Shown here: positions 26,690-34,929 of the stretch, piece by piece
Numbering within the stretch: the first letter of the stretch is position 1
Layout of the letters: every line of letters starts with the position of its first letter
DNA from: an uncultured Lachnospiraceae bacterium
Lineage (GTDB): Bacteria > Bacillota > Clostridia > Lachnospirales > Lachnospiraceae
Direction: 5' to 3'
Length of the DNA stretch: 64,000 nt
Assembly (NCBI GenBank): GCA_910587095.1
Contig: CAJUMJ010000038.1
Span: 47,451-111,450 of the forward strand
Translations under genes and position numbers: made by a program
Notes under the pieces: model-generated
What the model saw: only the letters and a program-made list of their open reading frames with translations
Databases searched by the model: none
What the model was told of the DNA's origin: nothing

Positions 26690-27961
26690 CTAGACTTCAT
26701 CGATCGCCTTGCCGATGTCATGTCTCATATACTGATGGTCAAAATGCACCCACCGCGTTGCCGCGTAGGCGTTTGCCCGCGCCTCCTTTAATGTAGGGCC
26801 CTTCGCCGTAACCCCGAGCACTCTGCCTCCGTTTGTGACAATCCTGTCATTATCCAAACGGGTGCCGGCGTGGAAACAATAGTACCCGTCCTTATCGTCA
26901 AAGTTTTCCAGTCCCTCGATCGCAAACCCCTTCTCATAGGAAACCGGGTATCCTTCGGAGGCCAGAATCACACAGACCGCCGCATTGTCCTCAAAGGAGA
27001 GATCCACCTGATCGAGCGTCCCGTCTATGCACGCCTCCACCACGTCGATCATATCGTTTTTCATTCGCGGCAGGACAACCTGCGCCTCGGGATCTCCGAA
27101 TCTGGCATTGTACTCAAGCACCTTCGGCCCGTCCTCCGTCAGCATCAGCCCGAAGAAAATCACGCCTTTAAAAGGTCTGCCCTCCGCCGCCATGGCATCG
27201 ACGGTGGCCTGATAGATATGCTTTTGGCAAAACGCGTCCACCTCGGCCGTATAAAAGGGGCTCGGCGAGAACGTACCCATACCGCCGGTATTGAGTCCCT
27301 GGTCGCCGTCCAGCGCCCGCTTGTGATCCTGCGCGGAGGACATGATCTTTATCGTCTTCCCGTCCACAAAGGAGAGAACGGATACTTCCCTTCCCGTCAT
27401 AAACTCTTCGATCACCATGCGGTTGCCCGCCGCCCCAAACTTTTTATCCTCCATGATGGTGCGCACGCCCTCTTTCGCCTCTTCAGACGTCTCGCAGATC
27501 AGCACACCCTTGCCCAGCGCAAGGCCGTCCGCCTTAAGCACCACCGGCATCTTCGCCGTCTCCAGATACGCCAGCGCCTTTTGCGGATCGTCAAAATTCT
27601 CGTAGGCCGCCGTGGGAATATCGTATTTTTTCATCAGATCCTTGGAGAACGCCTTACTGCCCTCCAAAATCGCCGCGTTTTTCCGGGGGCCGAACACCTT
27701 AAGACCTGCCGCCTCCATCTCGTCCACAAGACCGCCCACCAGCGGATCGTCCATGCCGACGATGGTCAGATCAACGGCCTTCTCCCTGGCAAAAGCAACC
27801 AGCTTGTCAAATTCCATGGCGCCGATCGGCACACATTCCGCAATCTGCCCGATCCCCGCGTTCCCGGGAGCGCAATAGATTTTTTCCGCCCTCGGACTCT
27901 TCGCCACCGCCGCCGCAATCGCGTGTTCCCTTCCGCCGCTTCCTACGATCAAAATTTTCAT
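26690..27961 (-). CDS. purD: Phosphoribosylamine-glycine ligase
   Basis: Second step of de novo purine synthesis: ATP-dependent joining of glycine to phosphoribosylamine. The 423-residue protein has the N-terminal KILIVGSGGREHAI, the ATP-grasp domain with PVVLKADGLALGKGV, and the C-terminal EYNARFGDPEAQVVLPR. The start follows GGAGGAAC; the longer ORF to 28087 overlaps purN and is not used. Last gene of the purE-M-N-D unit. Confidence 0.96.
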   Translation of the reverse strand: MKILIVGSGGREHAIAAAVAKSPRAEKIYCAPGNAGIGQIAECVPIGAMEFDKLVAFAREKAVDLTIVGMDDPLVGGLVDEMEAAGLKVFGPRKNAAILEGSKAFSKDLMKKYDIPTAAYENFDDPQKALAYLETAKMPVVLKADGLALGKGVLICETSEEAKEGVRTIMEDKKFGAAGNRMVIEEFMTGREVSVLSFVDGKTIKIMSSAQDHKRALDGDQGLNTGGMGTFSPSPFYTAEVDAFCQKHIYQATVDAMAAEGRPFKGVIFFGLMLTEDGPKVLEYNARFGDPEAQVVLPRMKNDMIDVVEACIDGTLDQVDLSFEDNAAVCVILASEGYPVSYEKGFAIEGLENFDDKDGYYCFHAGTRLDNDRIVTNGGRVLGVTAKGPTLKEARANAYAATRWVHFDHQYMRHDIGKAIDEV

Positions 27962-28002
27962 GATACCCTGTTCCTCCCAAATTAGAAGTTCTTTTCGCGC
28001 TG

Positions 28003-28629
28003 CTATTCCACAACCGTCACCCGGCCGTTTTCCACCTTTACCCGACCCGCCGCGATGAGATTGATGCACCGGGGCAAAAGCACCCACTCGGCTTCCTCCA
28101 TCACTCTTCTTTGTAAAGTTTCGGGCGTATCGTTCTCATAAACTTTCACCGCTTTTTGCTCGATGATGGGGCCCGTGTCCATCCCCTCATCCACAAAATG
28201 CACCGTGGCTCCCGTGATCTTCACGCCGCGCGCAAGCGCCGCCTCATGTACCCGCAGTCCGTAGTATCCCTTGCCGCAGAAAGCCGGAATCAGGGAAGGA
28301 TGTATATTGATAATCCTGTTTTCATACTTTCTGATCAGCTCCGCCGGCACCTTCACCATAAAGCCTGCCAGCACGATCAAATCCGGCGAAGCCTCCTGCA
28401 CCGTGCGGATCAAAGCCTCCTCAAACCGCTCCCGGTCCCCGAAATCCTTCGGCGACACGCACGCGCTCCCAATCCCCGCCGCTTTCGCCCTCTCAAGAGC
28501 GCGGGCGCCGGGATTGTTGCACACCACACGGACAATCTCCGTGTCAGAGATGGCTCCCTGCTCTATACCGTCTATAATTGCCTGTAAGTTCGTCCCGCCT
28601 CCGGACACGCACACCACTACTCTAAGCAT
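28003..28629 (-). CDS. purN: Phosphoribosylglycinamide formyltransferase
   Basis: Third step of purine synthesis, transferring a formyl group from 10-formyl-tetrahydrofolate. The 208-residue protein shows SGGGTNLQAI at the start, the catalytic block NIHPSLIPAFCGKG and TGATVHFVDEGMDTGPII with the catalytic His and Asp. The ATG at 28629 follows GGAGAAGAAGC. Confidence 0.96.
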   Translation of the reverse strand: MLRVVVCVSGGGTNLQAIIDGIEQGAISDTEIVRVVCNNPGARALERAKAAGIGSACVSPKDFGDRERFEEALIRTVQEASPDLIVLAGFMVKVPAELIRKYENRIINIHPSLIPAFCGKGYYGLRVHEAALARGVKITGATVHFVDEGMDTGPIIEQKAVKVYENDTPETLQRRVMEEAEWVLLPRCINLIAAGRVKVENGRVTVVE

Positions 28630-28654
28630 TGCTTCTTCTCCTGCGTCTCTTGCT

Positions 28655-29680
28655 CTATGCAAATATTACCTCATGGGCGCCTGCCACAACTTCTCCCACG
28701 GCCCATGCTTTCTCCCCGGCATTTCCAAGCGCTGCGACGGTCCGATCCGCATCCGAAGCGTCCACCGCCAGCACCATGCCAAGCCCCATATTGTACGTAT
28801 TGTACATCATCTTCTCTTCCAGCTTCCCCGTCTTTTGCATGAGCGCAAAGATCGGAGGAATCTCAAAGCTCCCCTTCTTCACCTTCGCCGACACGTTCTC
28901 AGGAAGCATCCTCGGAATATTTTCGTAAAAACCGCCGCCCGTGATATGGCTGCATCCCTTGACGGTAACGCCGGCCTCCTTCACTTCCCGAAGCGCTTTC
29001 ACATAAATCCTTGTAGGCGTAAGCAGCGTCTCTCCAAGCGTCGCTCCAAGCTCCTCGTAGTATATGGAAAGCGTCTCCTTTTTCACGTCGAACACCTTCC
29101 TGACCAGGGAAAAGCCGTTGCTGTGCACTCCCGAGGACGCAATGCCGATAAGCACGTCGCCGGGCTTCACGTCCGCCCCCGTGATCAGATCTTTCTCCTC
29201 CGCCACACCAACCGCAAAACCGGCCAGATCATACTCATCCTCCGGCATCAGCCCCGGATGCTCCGCCGTCTCCCCGCCGACCAGGGCCGCTCCCGCCTGC
29301 TTACAACCCTCGGCCACGCCCTTTACAATGGCGGCAATCTTCTCGGGATAATTTTTCCCGCAGGCTATGTAATCCAGGAAGAACAGAGGTTCCGCTCCCG
29401 CGCATACAACGTCGTTGACGCACATCGCCACACAGTCGATTCCGACCGTGTCGTGCTTATCCATCAGATAGGCGAGCTGTATCTTCGTACCCACGCCGTC
29501 CGTGCCCGATAAAAGTACGGGCTTTTCCATGTCCTTAATCTTCTCGAGGGAAAAAGCGCCGGAAAATCCGCCGATCCCGCCCAGCACCTCCCGCCTCATC
29601 GTTCCTTTCACATACTGCTTCATCAGCTCCACCGAACGATACCCCGCCTCGATGTCCACGCCTGCTGTCTTGTAATCCAT
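28655..29680 (-). CDS. purM: Phosphoribosylformylglycinamidine cyclo-ligase
   Basis: AIR synthetase, fifth step of purine synthesis, 341 residues. Hallmarks are YKTAGVDIEAGYRSVE, LLSGTDGVGTKIQLA, GIDCVAMCVNDVVCAGAEPL and the C-terminal HITGGGFYENIPRMLP. The start follows GGAGGAAGAG. It follows purE by 13 bases. Confidence 0.96.
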   Translation of the reverse strand: MDYKTAGVDIEAGYRSVELMKQYVKGTMRREVLGGIGGFSGAFSLEKIKDMEKPVLLSGTDGVGTKIQLAYLMDKHDTVGIDCVAMCVNDVVCAGAEPLFFLDYIACGKNYPEKIAAIVKGVAEGCKQAGAALVGGETAEHPGLMPEDEYDLAGFAVGVAEEKDLITGADVKPGDVLIGIASSGVHSNGFSLVRKVFDVKKETLSIYYEELGATLGETLLTPTRIYVKALREVKEAGVTVKGCSHITGGGFYENIPRMLPENVSAKVKKGSFEIPPIFALMQKTGKLEEKMMYNTYNMGLGMVLAVDASDADRTVAALGNAGEKAWAVGEVVAGAHEVIFA

Positions 29681-29693
29681 CTCTTCCTCCATT

Positions 29694-30203
29694 TTATGCC
29701 ATAAGATACGTCTTGTATCCGACCTCTTTCAGTTTCGCATCCTTCTCCTGCACGCTCTTTTTCAGGCTCTCCGAGTACTTTTTAAGCCGCTCCAAAAGCG
29801 CCTTGTCCGAAACGGCCAGAATCTTCGCCGCCAAAATCCCCGCGTTTTGCCCGCCGTTTATGGCCACCGTGGCCACCGGAATACCGGAAGGCATCTGTAC
29901 AATAGAATAGAGGGAATCCACCCCTCCCAAGTCTGAAGTCTTCATGGGTACGCCGATCACCGGCAACGGAAAAACAGCCGCGCACATCCCCGGCAGATGA
30001 GCCGCCTTGCCGGCCCCCGCAATAATCACCTGAAACCCCTTTGCCTCCGCGCCCTTCGCATATTCAAAGAACACGTCCGGCTCCCTGTGGGCGGAAATGA
30101 TCGTCATCTCGTAAGAAATTCCAAGCTCCTCCAAAATGTCCGCCGCTTTCGCCATAACGGGCATATCCGAATCACTGCCCATCACGATGCCAACCTGTGC
30201 CAT
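29694..30203 (-). CDS. purE: N5-carboxyaminoimidazole ribonucleotide mutase
   Basis: Sixth-step enzyme of purine synthesis, 169 residues. It shows GIVMGSDSDMPVM, SAHREPD and the substrate loop GAGKAAHLPGM. The ATG at 30203 follows GGAGGGTAAACGG. First gene of the purE-purM-purN-purD operon; no purine riboswitch was seen upstream. Confidence 0.96.
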   Translation of the reverse strand: MAQVGIVMGSDSDMPVMAKAADILEELGISYEMTIISAHREPDVFFEYAKGAEAKGFQVIIAGAGKAAHLPGMCAAVFPLPVIGVPMKTSDLGGVDSLYSIVQMPSGIPVATVAINGGQNAGILAAKILAVSDKALLERLKKYSESLKKSVQEKDAKLKEVGYKTYLMA

Positions 30204-30319
30204 CCGTTTACCCTCCTCAACCACAACATCTTGTATCAAAACAAAGTTTCTTAATCTACAGTGTACTAGAATTTCTCCCCTTTTTCAACCACCTTTTGCG
30301 AATGGCGCAAGCTAAACTG

Positions 30320-32386
30320 TCACTCCGCCAACGCACGGTTCAGCTCTTCACAGCCCGGCAGCACAAATTGACCGTTTTGGATAATAACATACTTCTCACC
30401 CGATCCGGTCAGCACCGAAATCTCTCCCAGCTCGTCGTAAGGGATCGTGATGTCCGTGTGGCACTGGAAATACGCCTTGCTGACATCCGTGTCACGTAAA
30501 GCCGACACCTCGTTCTCCTTCGCGACAATCTCTTTTTTGTCCGGGTTATAGCTCTTCACGGACTCCTCGTGGGAATAGCATGTATCTCCAAGCGCAAAGT
30601 GGGGGCCCGTCTTTTCCGCGATCAGAATCGGCAGTTTATCTTCCATCCCATACTTTCTGGCCACGGCAAAGGCCGTCGTGTTCGTGCCGATGGCAAATTC
30701 GCCCATGGGAAGGCTGTCATGATGATACAGCACATTGTCCTTGATATACTTGCGGTTATCCTCCTCCCCCGGGAAATTCGCACAGCTATAATCCGTCACA
30801 AAGCCGTCCTTAAACCGGATACGGAGATCCTTATACTCCAGCTCGTGCAAAAATACCCTCGTCACATGCAAAATCCCTTCCGTTCCCGTCAGACGGGGCG
30901 AAGTAAACACCTCCCCCACGGGGATATTGACATCCGCCACACAGTTCTCGAAATTCGTCTGTGTTTTGGGATCTTCCAGCTCATGGAGCTTTATTTTTAA
31001 GTCCGTCCTGTTTGCCCCCATTCCTTTGACCAATACAGTCGCCCCCTTGTCCAGCACATCTATGATCGTCTGCTGGATGTCCCGGTATAACATGTAATCC
31101 AGCGTATTGATGCGCACCACATCGTCAAAAATTTCCTCATACCGCTCCCCGATCTCCGGCACGGGAAAGGCGATGATGGTAAAACTGCGCTCCTCGCCCT
31201 TGATATACTCGTTCTGGATATCGGCAATTTTTCCCGCATTGGAGACGGAAAGCTTCTGCTGCTTCTCCGTCAGCCGGCAGGCCGCCGCCTTGTTTTCCGG
31301 CACAAACGGCTCCTCGCCGAAGCTCTCCACCACCGCCGGACCGCCGAAAAGAGCCGCCAGTTCCTTATGCCGCTCGAACACATTGCGCACCGCCTCGATC
31401 TTTCTCTCCGCCAGCGCCCCGTCCAGGAAAAGAGCCATATCTTCCTTGTGGTCATAGTCGTACTGCTTATTGGGATTCGCGCCGCAGTATCCGTTTTTGT
31501 TCACGCTCCTGCCCTGAAAAATATTGGCGCCCGCCCTGCAGAAAGCCGACTGTAGACCAATTCGGTCAAAGTTGGAAACCGCCTCTCTTATCACCCGCTC
31601 AAATCCGAGAAAATAGCGGATTGCCACCGTTTCCTTGATGGAAATATCCTTGTTTGTCACTTCGAATCCGATGCGGTAGCCTTCCGTGTAGGTATCCGCC
31701 ATCAGCTTTATCTTTTCCGGCGGCATCCCGTTGAGATGCGCCGCCGTTTTCAGCTCGTTCTCCGTAATATACTCCCCAAACCAGTAGAGATAACGCAGGT
31801 CTGTCAGATCGCTCTCCATAATAATCCGGCGGGCGAAATCCCTCTCCGCATCCAGAAGATACAAAGTTTTTTCTTCAAATTCCGCCTCGTAATAATCGCT
31901 CACATACCAGTAGAGAATCTGCCTGACCGCCTCCGCGTCCGGCTCCCTCTCCTCCTGAGCCGCGCAGACAAAACTCTGGTACACCTCCAAAAAGAGCTCC
32001 AGGCGCGCCGTCATCGCGGCGCGGTTTTGCTCATATGCCAAAGGAATCATGCCTCTCAGTTCCGTGTAGAGAAAGGACAGAAGCCTCCCTATTGGCTCTC
32101 CCAGTCTATCAACCGCATAGGCGGGATTGCCATAGCTTTCCCCGTAACGCTCCGGCAGTATGTCCGCATAGAGCGAGCGGTTGTGCTCCTTTAGCGCCTC
32201 CATTCCCATCTCTTTTAGCTTCCCGCTCTCCACCAGCTCATATGTCCGCTCAACAAACAGCAAAAACTCTGTCATCAGCACAAAATAATCCCGGTAAGCC
32301 TCCCCGCAGATTGACTCATCCGGTATCTCTTTAATCCGCTCCAGGGCAAGCCCGAAGCGCTCCTCAATCAATTCTTCCCGTTTCAT
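30320..32386 (-). CDS. M29-like aminopeptidase with extended N-terminus
   Basis: A 688-residue cytoplasmic metallopeptidase. The C-terminal half keeps the M29 metal ligands: GEVFTSP, GEFAIGTNT, the His in KTGPHFALGD, and the His/Asp pair in FQCHTDITIP. The first 270 or so residues are helical and additional to the roughly 400-residue classical M29 enzymes, and probably belong to a larger clostridial subfamily. The start follows GGAGGGTGCT at 32386. It stands alone between purE and two small membrane-protein genes. Confidence 0.85.
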   Translation of the reverse strand: MKREELIEERFGLALERIKEIPDESICGEAYRDYFVLMTEFLLFVERTYELVESGKLKEMGMEALKEHNRSLYADILPERYGESYGNPAYAVDRLGEPIGRLLSFLYTELRGMIPLAYEQNRAAMTARLELFLEVYQSFVCAAQEEREPDAEAVRQILYWYVSDYYEAEFEEKTLYLLDAERDFARRIIMESDLTDLRYLYWFGEYITENELKTAAHLNGMPPEKIKLMADTYTEGYRIGFEVTNKDISIKETVAIRYFLGFERVIREAVSNFDRIGLQSAFCRAGANIFQGRSVNKNGYCGANPNKQYDYDHKEDMALFLDGALAERKIEAVRNVFERHKELAALFGGPAVVESFGEEPFVPENKAAACRLTEKQQKLSVSNAGKIADIQNEYIKGEERSFTIIAFPVPEIGERYEEIFDDVVRINTLDYMLYRDIQQTIIDVLDKGATVLVKGMGANRTDLKIKLHELEDPKTQTNFENCVADVNIPVGEVFTSPRLTGTEGILHVTRVFLHELEYKDLRIRFKDGFVTDYSCANFPGEEDNRKYIKDNVLYHHDSLPMGEFAIGTNTTAFAVARKYGMEDKLPILIAEKTGPHFALGDTCYSHEESVKSYNPDKKEIVAKENEVSALRDTDVSKAYFQCHTDITIPYDELGEISVLTGSGEKYVIIQNGQFVLPGCEELNRALAE

Positions 32387-32443
32387 AGCACCCTCCATTT
32401 CGGAATCTCATCCGTGTGATTTTTCAGCCCGCCTTCCGTTCAA

Positions 32444-32761
32444 TCAGGCGTATGCTCCCGCATATAAAATCACACTGAGCGTCGCCAATACAATTACATT
32501 CAATACAATTCCCAAATAACTAAAAAAATAAAACTTATCTTTATCCGATTTTGAGAGCACTCCAAGCACGATCCCCACAAAGGCGAAAATCATCGTCAGA
32601 AACGCCACCGCCCCGTATTGTATGGGAACTTCCCCCGCCGTGGAATAGCTGTCCTCTATTATGTAAACCAACGATGTCAGAGAGATCACGCCGAGAATCG
32701 TTCCCATTATCCCTTTCAGCGTATGCTCTTTGTTGGTAAACATGAAGCTGTTCTTTTTCAC
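32444..32761 (-). CDS. Small three-helix membrane protein (DUF6142-like)
   Basis: A 105-residue protein with a basic N-terminus (MKKNSFMFTNKEHTLKG) and three membrane segments (about 17-37, 47-67, 77-100). The pattern resembles small clostridial proteins listed as DUF6142; function unknown. It lies downstream of another small membrane-protein gene. Confidence 0.7.
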   Translation of the reverse strand: MKKNSFMFTNKEHTLKGIMGTILGVISLTSLVYIIEDSYSTAGEVPIQYGAVAFLTMIFAFVGIVLGVLSKSDKDKFYFFSYLGIVLNVIVLATLSVILYAGAYA

Positions 32762-32829
32762 CGGTATCCGCCCCTTTCGTGTAACGAAAGAGAGGGCATC
32801 CTCGTCTTCGCCGAAAACACCCTCTTTTT

Positions 32830-32982
32830 TTAGAATAAAATCTTGTTTCTTCCCGCCAGAAGCTTTGCGCCGCTGATGACCAGAAGCACGCCTCCGGCTA
32901 TTCCTACCACCATAATCACCACGCCGAACGCGATATTTAAGGCTCCCGCGCCGCCCATGATCTTATAGGTTTTCTCCTCCAT
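32830..32982 (-). CDS. 50-residue membrane protein
   Basis: The ATG at 32982 follows GGAGCGGTGACGG and opens a 50-residue protein with a short polar start and one long or two short glycine-rich hydrophobic helices (GAGALNIAFGVVIMVVGIAG onward), ending in a basic tail. No family is recognised. It probably shares a transcript with the next gene. Confidence 0.6.
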   Translation of the reverse strand: MEEKTYKIMGGAGALNIAFGVVIMVVGIAGGVLLVISGAKLLAGRNKILF

Positions 32983-33004
32983 ATCCGTCACCGCTCCTTT
33001 CCGC

Positions 33005-33187
33005 GATTGTCGCCCCGCGGCGACAATCCAGAGAATGCTTCGCATTCTCCCTCAATGGTTTACTTTACCTCGATTTCTAACACCTTTCAGCGTTTGTCAC
33101 TTGAAAGCGACAATCCAGAGAATGCTTCGCATTCTCCCTCAATGGTTTACTTTAAATGCTTCGCATTCTCCTTCAATGGTTTACTTT
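33005..33187. repeat. Hairpin-bearing tandem repeats after pyrE
   Basis: Three degenerate repeat units lie between pyrE and the 50-residue gene. Each carries GCATTCTCC(C/T)TCAATGGTTTAC; the first two also hold a complete hairpin GAGAATGC-TTC-GCATTCTC (33031-33049 and 33118-33136), the third a shortened one. The first unit also repeats a slightly changed copy of the last codons of pyrE (CTCGATTTCTAACACC against CTCAATTTCTGACACC). A separate perfect hairpin GATTGTCGCC/GGCGACAATC sits at 33005-33028. The arrangement suggests stepwise duplication of the 3' end of pyrE plus a hairpin. Confidence 0.75.
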
Positions 33188-33190
33188 ACC

Positions 33191-33871
33191 TCAATTTCTG
33201 ACACCGTAAGTTTCATAGTAAGCGTCGATCCGCGCCTTTGTGTCGTCGTCAATGTAGATCTCGCCGCCATAAGGCTTGTTGTAAAGGCACTCCACCACCT
33301 CTTCCATGGTGACGATTGCCCCCGTCTCAAATCCGTACTTCTCTTTGATTTCTTCCAGCGCGCTCTTGTCGCTCGAAAGTCCCTTCTCCATCCGGTTTAA
33401 GGACACTATCAGTCCCCGCACCGTGACATCAGCCTGCGCTTTGATAATCGGATAAGTCTCCTCAATGGACTTTCCCGATGTGGTCACATCCTCGATAATC
33501 ACCACCCGGTCGCCGTCCTTGAGCTTGGAGCCAAGCAAAATTCCCGTGTCCCCGTGATCCTTTACTTCTTTTCTGTTGGAGCAGTAGCGGATCTCCTTCC
33601 CGTAAAGCTCGCTGATCGCCATGGTCGTGGCCACCGTCAGGGGAATCCCCTTGTATGCAGGCCCGAACAGGACGTCGAAGTCCAGCCCGTAATTGTCGTG
33701 GATCGCCTTCGCGTAATACTCGCCAAGCTTTCTAAGCTGCGCTCCCGTCACATAAGCGCCCGCATTCATGAAAAACGGGGATTTGCGCCCGCTCTTTAAA
33801 GTGAAATCGCCAAACTTAAGTACCTGGCTGTCAACCATGAAGCCTATAAATTCCTGTTTATACTGTTCCAT
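33191..33871 (-). CDS. pyrE: Orotate phosphoribosyltransferase
   Basis: Converts orotate and PRPP to OMP in pyrimidine synthesis, 226 residues. The PRPP-binding motif is VVIIEDVTTSGKSIEET; FGPAYKGIPL and the N-terminal FTLKSGRKSPFFMNAG are typical of bacterial PyrE. The second ATG (33871) is taken as the start because AGGG stands eight bases before it. The gene stands apart from other pyr genes, and its 3' end borders the hairpin repeats. Confidence 0.95.
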   Translation of the reverse strand: MEQYKQEFIGFMVDSQVLKFGDFTLKSGRKSPFFMNAGAYVTGAQLRKLGEYYAKAIHDNYGLDFDVLFGPAYKGIPLTVATTMAISELYGKEIRYCSNRKEVKDHGDTGILLGSKLKDGDRVVIIEDVTTSGKSIEETYPIIKAQADVTVRGLIVSLNRMEKGLSSDKSALEEIKEKYGFETGAIVTMEEVVECLYNKPYGGEIYIDDDTKARIDAYYETYGVRN

Positions 33872-33886
33872 CTCCGTAACCCTCAT

Positions 33887-34329
33887 CTTCCTGTTTTTCC
33901 TGTCATATAACCCACTGTATCACATCTTCGCGCTGTTTTCAATGCGCAATTCACCGCCATTTTCTTTACCTTGGCGCGTTATACCGAATTGAAAGTAATT
34001 CTCTCTTTCTCCGGTGTTAATCTGTCATTACAGCCTCAGTCCTTGCCGGAAGCGACAACTGATCAATACCGACATACCACTTTCATCTCCAAGTCCTCCT
34101 TTATTCAATGTCACTTAAACTCTCCGACTCTTTCACTTCAATGATAAACATATTATACAAATGCACACCCGTTTCCATCTGTCAGATTGACTTTTTTAAC
34201 TGTCATTTTGGGACATCTTTAGTCATTCTCACCAGCTCGTGCCGGCCTTTACGCCACAAATCATAATACAAATGCGTTATTAAACTTTCTGATTTGGAAA
34301 AATACAGAACCGCGAAACCGGAATAAATA
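33887..34329. other. Intergenic stretch with no convincing gene
   Basis: On the minus strand a TATAAT (34157-34152) and an AAGGAGG site precede only a seven-codon reading frame (34086-34063) before pyrE; it may be a leader or a dead gene start. Nothing else convincing is seen. Confidence 0.35.
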
Positions 34330-34358
34330 TTTACACTTCCTGTCCTGTCCTATATAAT
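34330..34358 (+). promoter_or_regulatory. Promoter of the 63-residue gene
   Basis: TTTACA (34330-34335), 17-base spacer, TATAAT (34353-34358). The element and the bases after it (GTAACCAACTC) resemble those at 38889-38917 in front of a decayed copy of the same gene. Confidence 0.75.
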
Positions 34359-34407
34359 GAACTTATAAGTAACCAACTCAAACTTCCACATGAAAGCAGG
34401 TGATCGT

Positions 34408-34599
34408 ATGCCCTCAGGTATTGAAGTAACCAAACAAGCCCTGGATGATTTCAAAAAGATTCAAGAGTATATGTTAATTGCCCGAGAAGAGAACGCCGCA
34501 AAAACATATGCCAAATTGAAAAAGGAGTATCTGACGCTAAAAGCATTGTTGCGTGTGTCAGGCGTCAACCTCGCGGATATCGACGAAATAAAAGAATAA
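34408..34599 (+). CDS. Small helical protein of unknown function
   Basis: A 63-residue charged protein, start ATG at 34408 (AGCAGGTGATCGT upstream; the ATG at 34390 lacks a site). It is predicted as two helices with an end motif SGVNLADIDEIKE. A truncated second copy of that C-terminus (SGVNLTEPDRMKE) lies at 38989-39010 with a similar promoter, on the far side of the CHAP/XRE islet. It has its own strong promoter and terminator. Size and charge would fit an antitoxin-like or regulatory peptide but there is no direct evidence. Confidence 0.65.
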   Translation: MPSGIEVTKQALDDFKKIQEYMLIAREENAAKTYAKLKKEYLTLKALLRVSGVNLADIDEIKE

Positions 34600-34620
34600 T
34601 ATCGACAACCAAATATCAAA

Positions 34621-34667
34621 AAAAGTGTAAAGCCTGTTGCTTCTGATACAACAGGCTTTACACTTTT
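34621..34667. terminator. Strong bidirectional terminator
   Basis: A perfect 19-base stem (AAAAGTGTAAAGCCTGTTG and its complement) around a 9-base loop, A-rich before and T-rich after. It ends the plus-strand 63-residue gene and can also end minus-strand reading from 34696. Confidence 0.9.
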
Positions 34668-34695
34668 ATCTGACTTCATATTTAATGTTCCATAT

Positions 34696-34890
34696 TTAAT
34701 TCGTTTCTGTGAGCGGCGGCTTTTGATAAAGTTTCCGCTCAATACATTTCCTCTCAAACGCAAGCTGCTGCTTTATTTTTTCATAACCGCCATCATGATC
34801 TGCCATCTCCAGTCTTTCTAACAAATCCAACTGATCCAAAAGATTCACATTCAAATTACTGATAGCATTTGCAAATGTCCTGGGTAGCAT
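34696..34890 (-). pseudogene. Possible gene remnant downstream of the CHAP gene
   Basis: An open frame without a ribosome site at its first ATG. The frame stays open further upstream to a stop just after the CHAP gene end (NDIDKSYCFRGMLPRTFANA), which suggests the 3' part of a longer, lost gene. The end (MADHDGGYEKIKQQLAFE and onward) could start at an internal ATG preceded by CTGGAG and give a 36-residue peptide. It ends at the shared terminator. No family is recognised. Confidence 0.35.
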
Positions 34891-34929
34891 ACCACGGAAA
34901 CAGTAGCTTTTATCGATATCATTAGTGTA

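Noticed and set aside
26870..27985. Long plus-strand frame opposite purD
   Set aside because: It is a His/Arg-rich shadow of purD in another frame with no family match or site.
34063..34086. Seven-codon leader peptide upstream of pyrE
   Set aside because: It has a good ribosome site but no attenuator structure or pyrimidine-related logic was visible.
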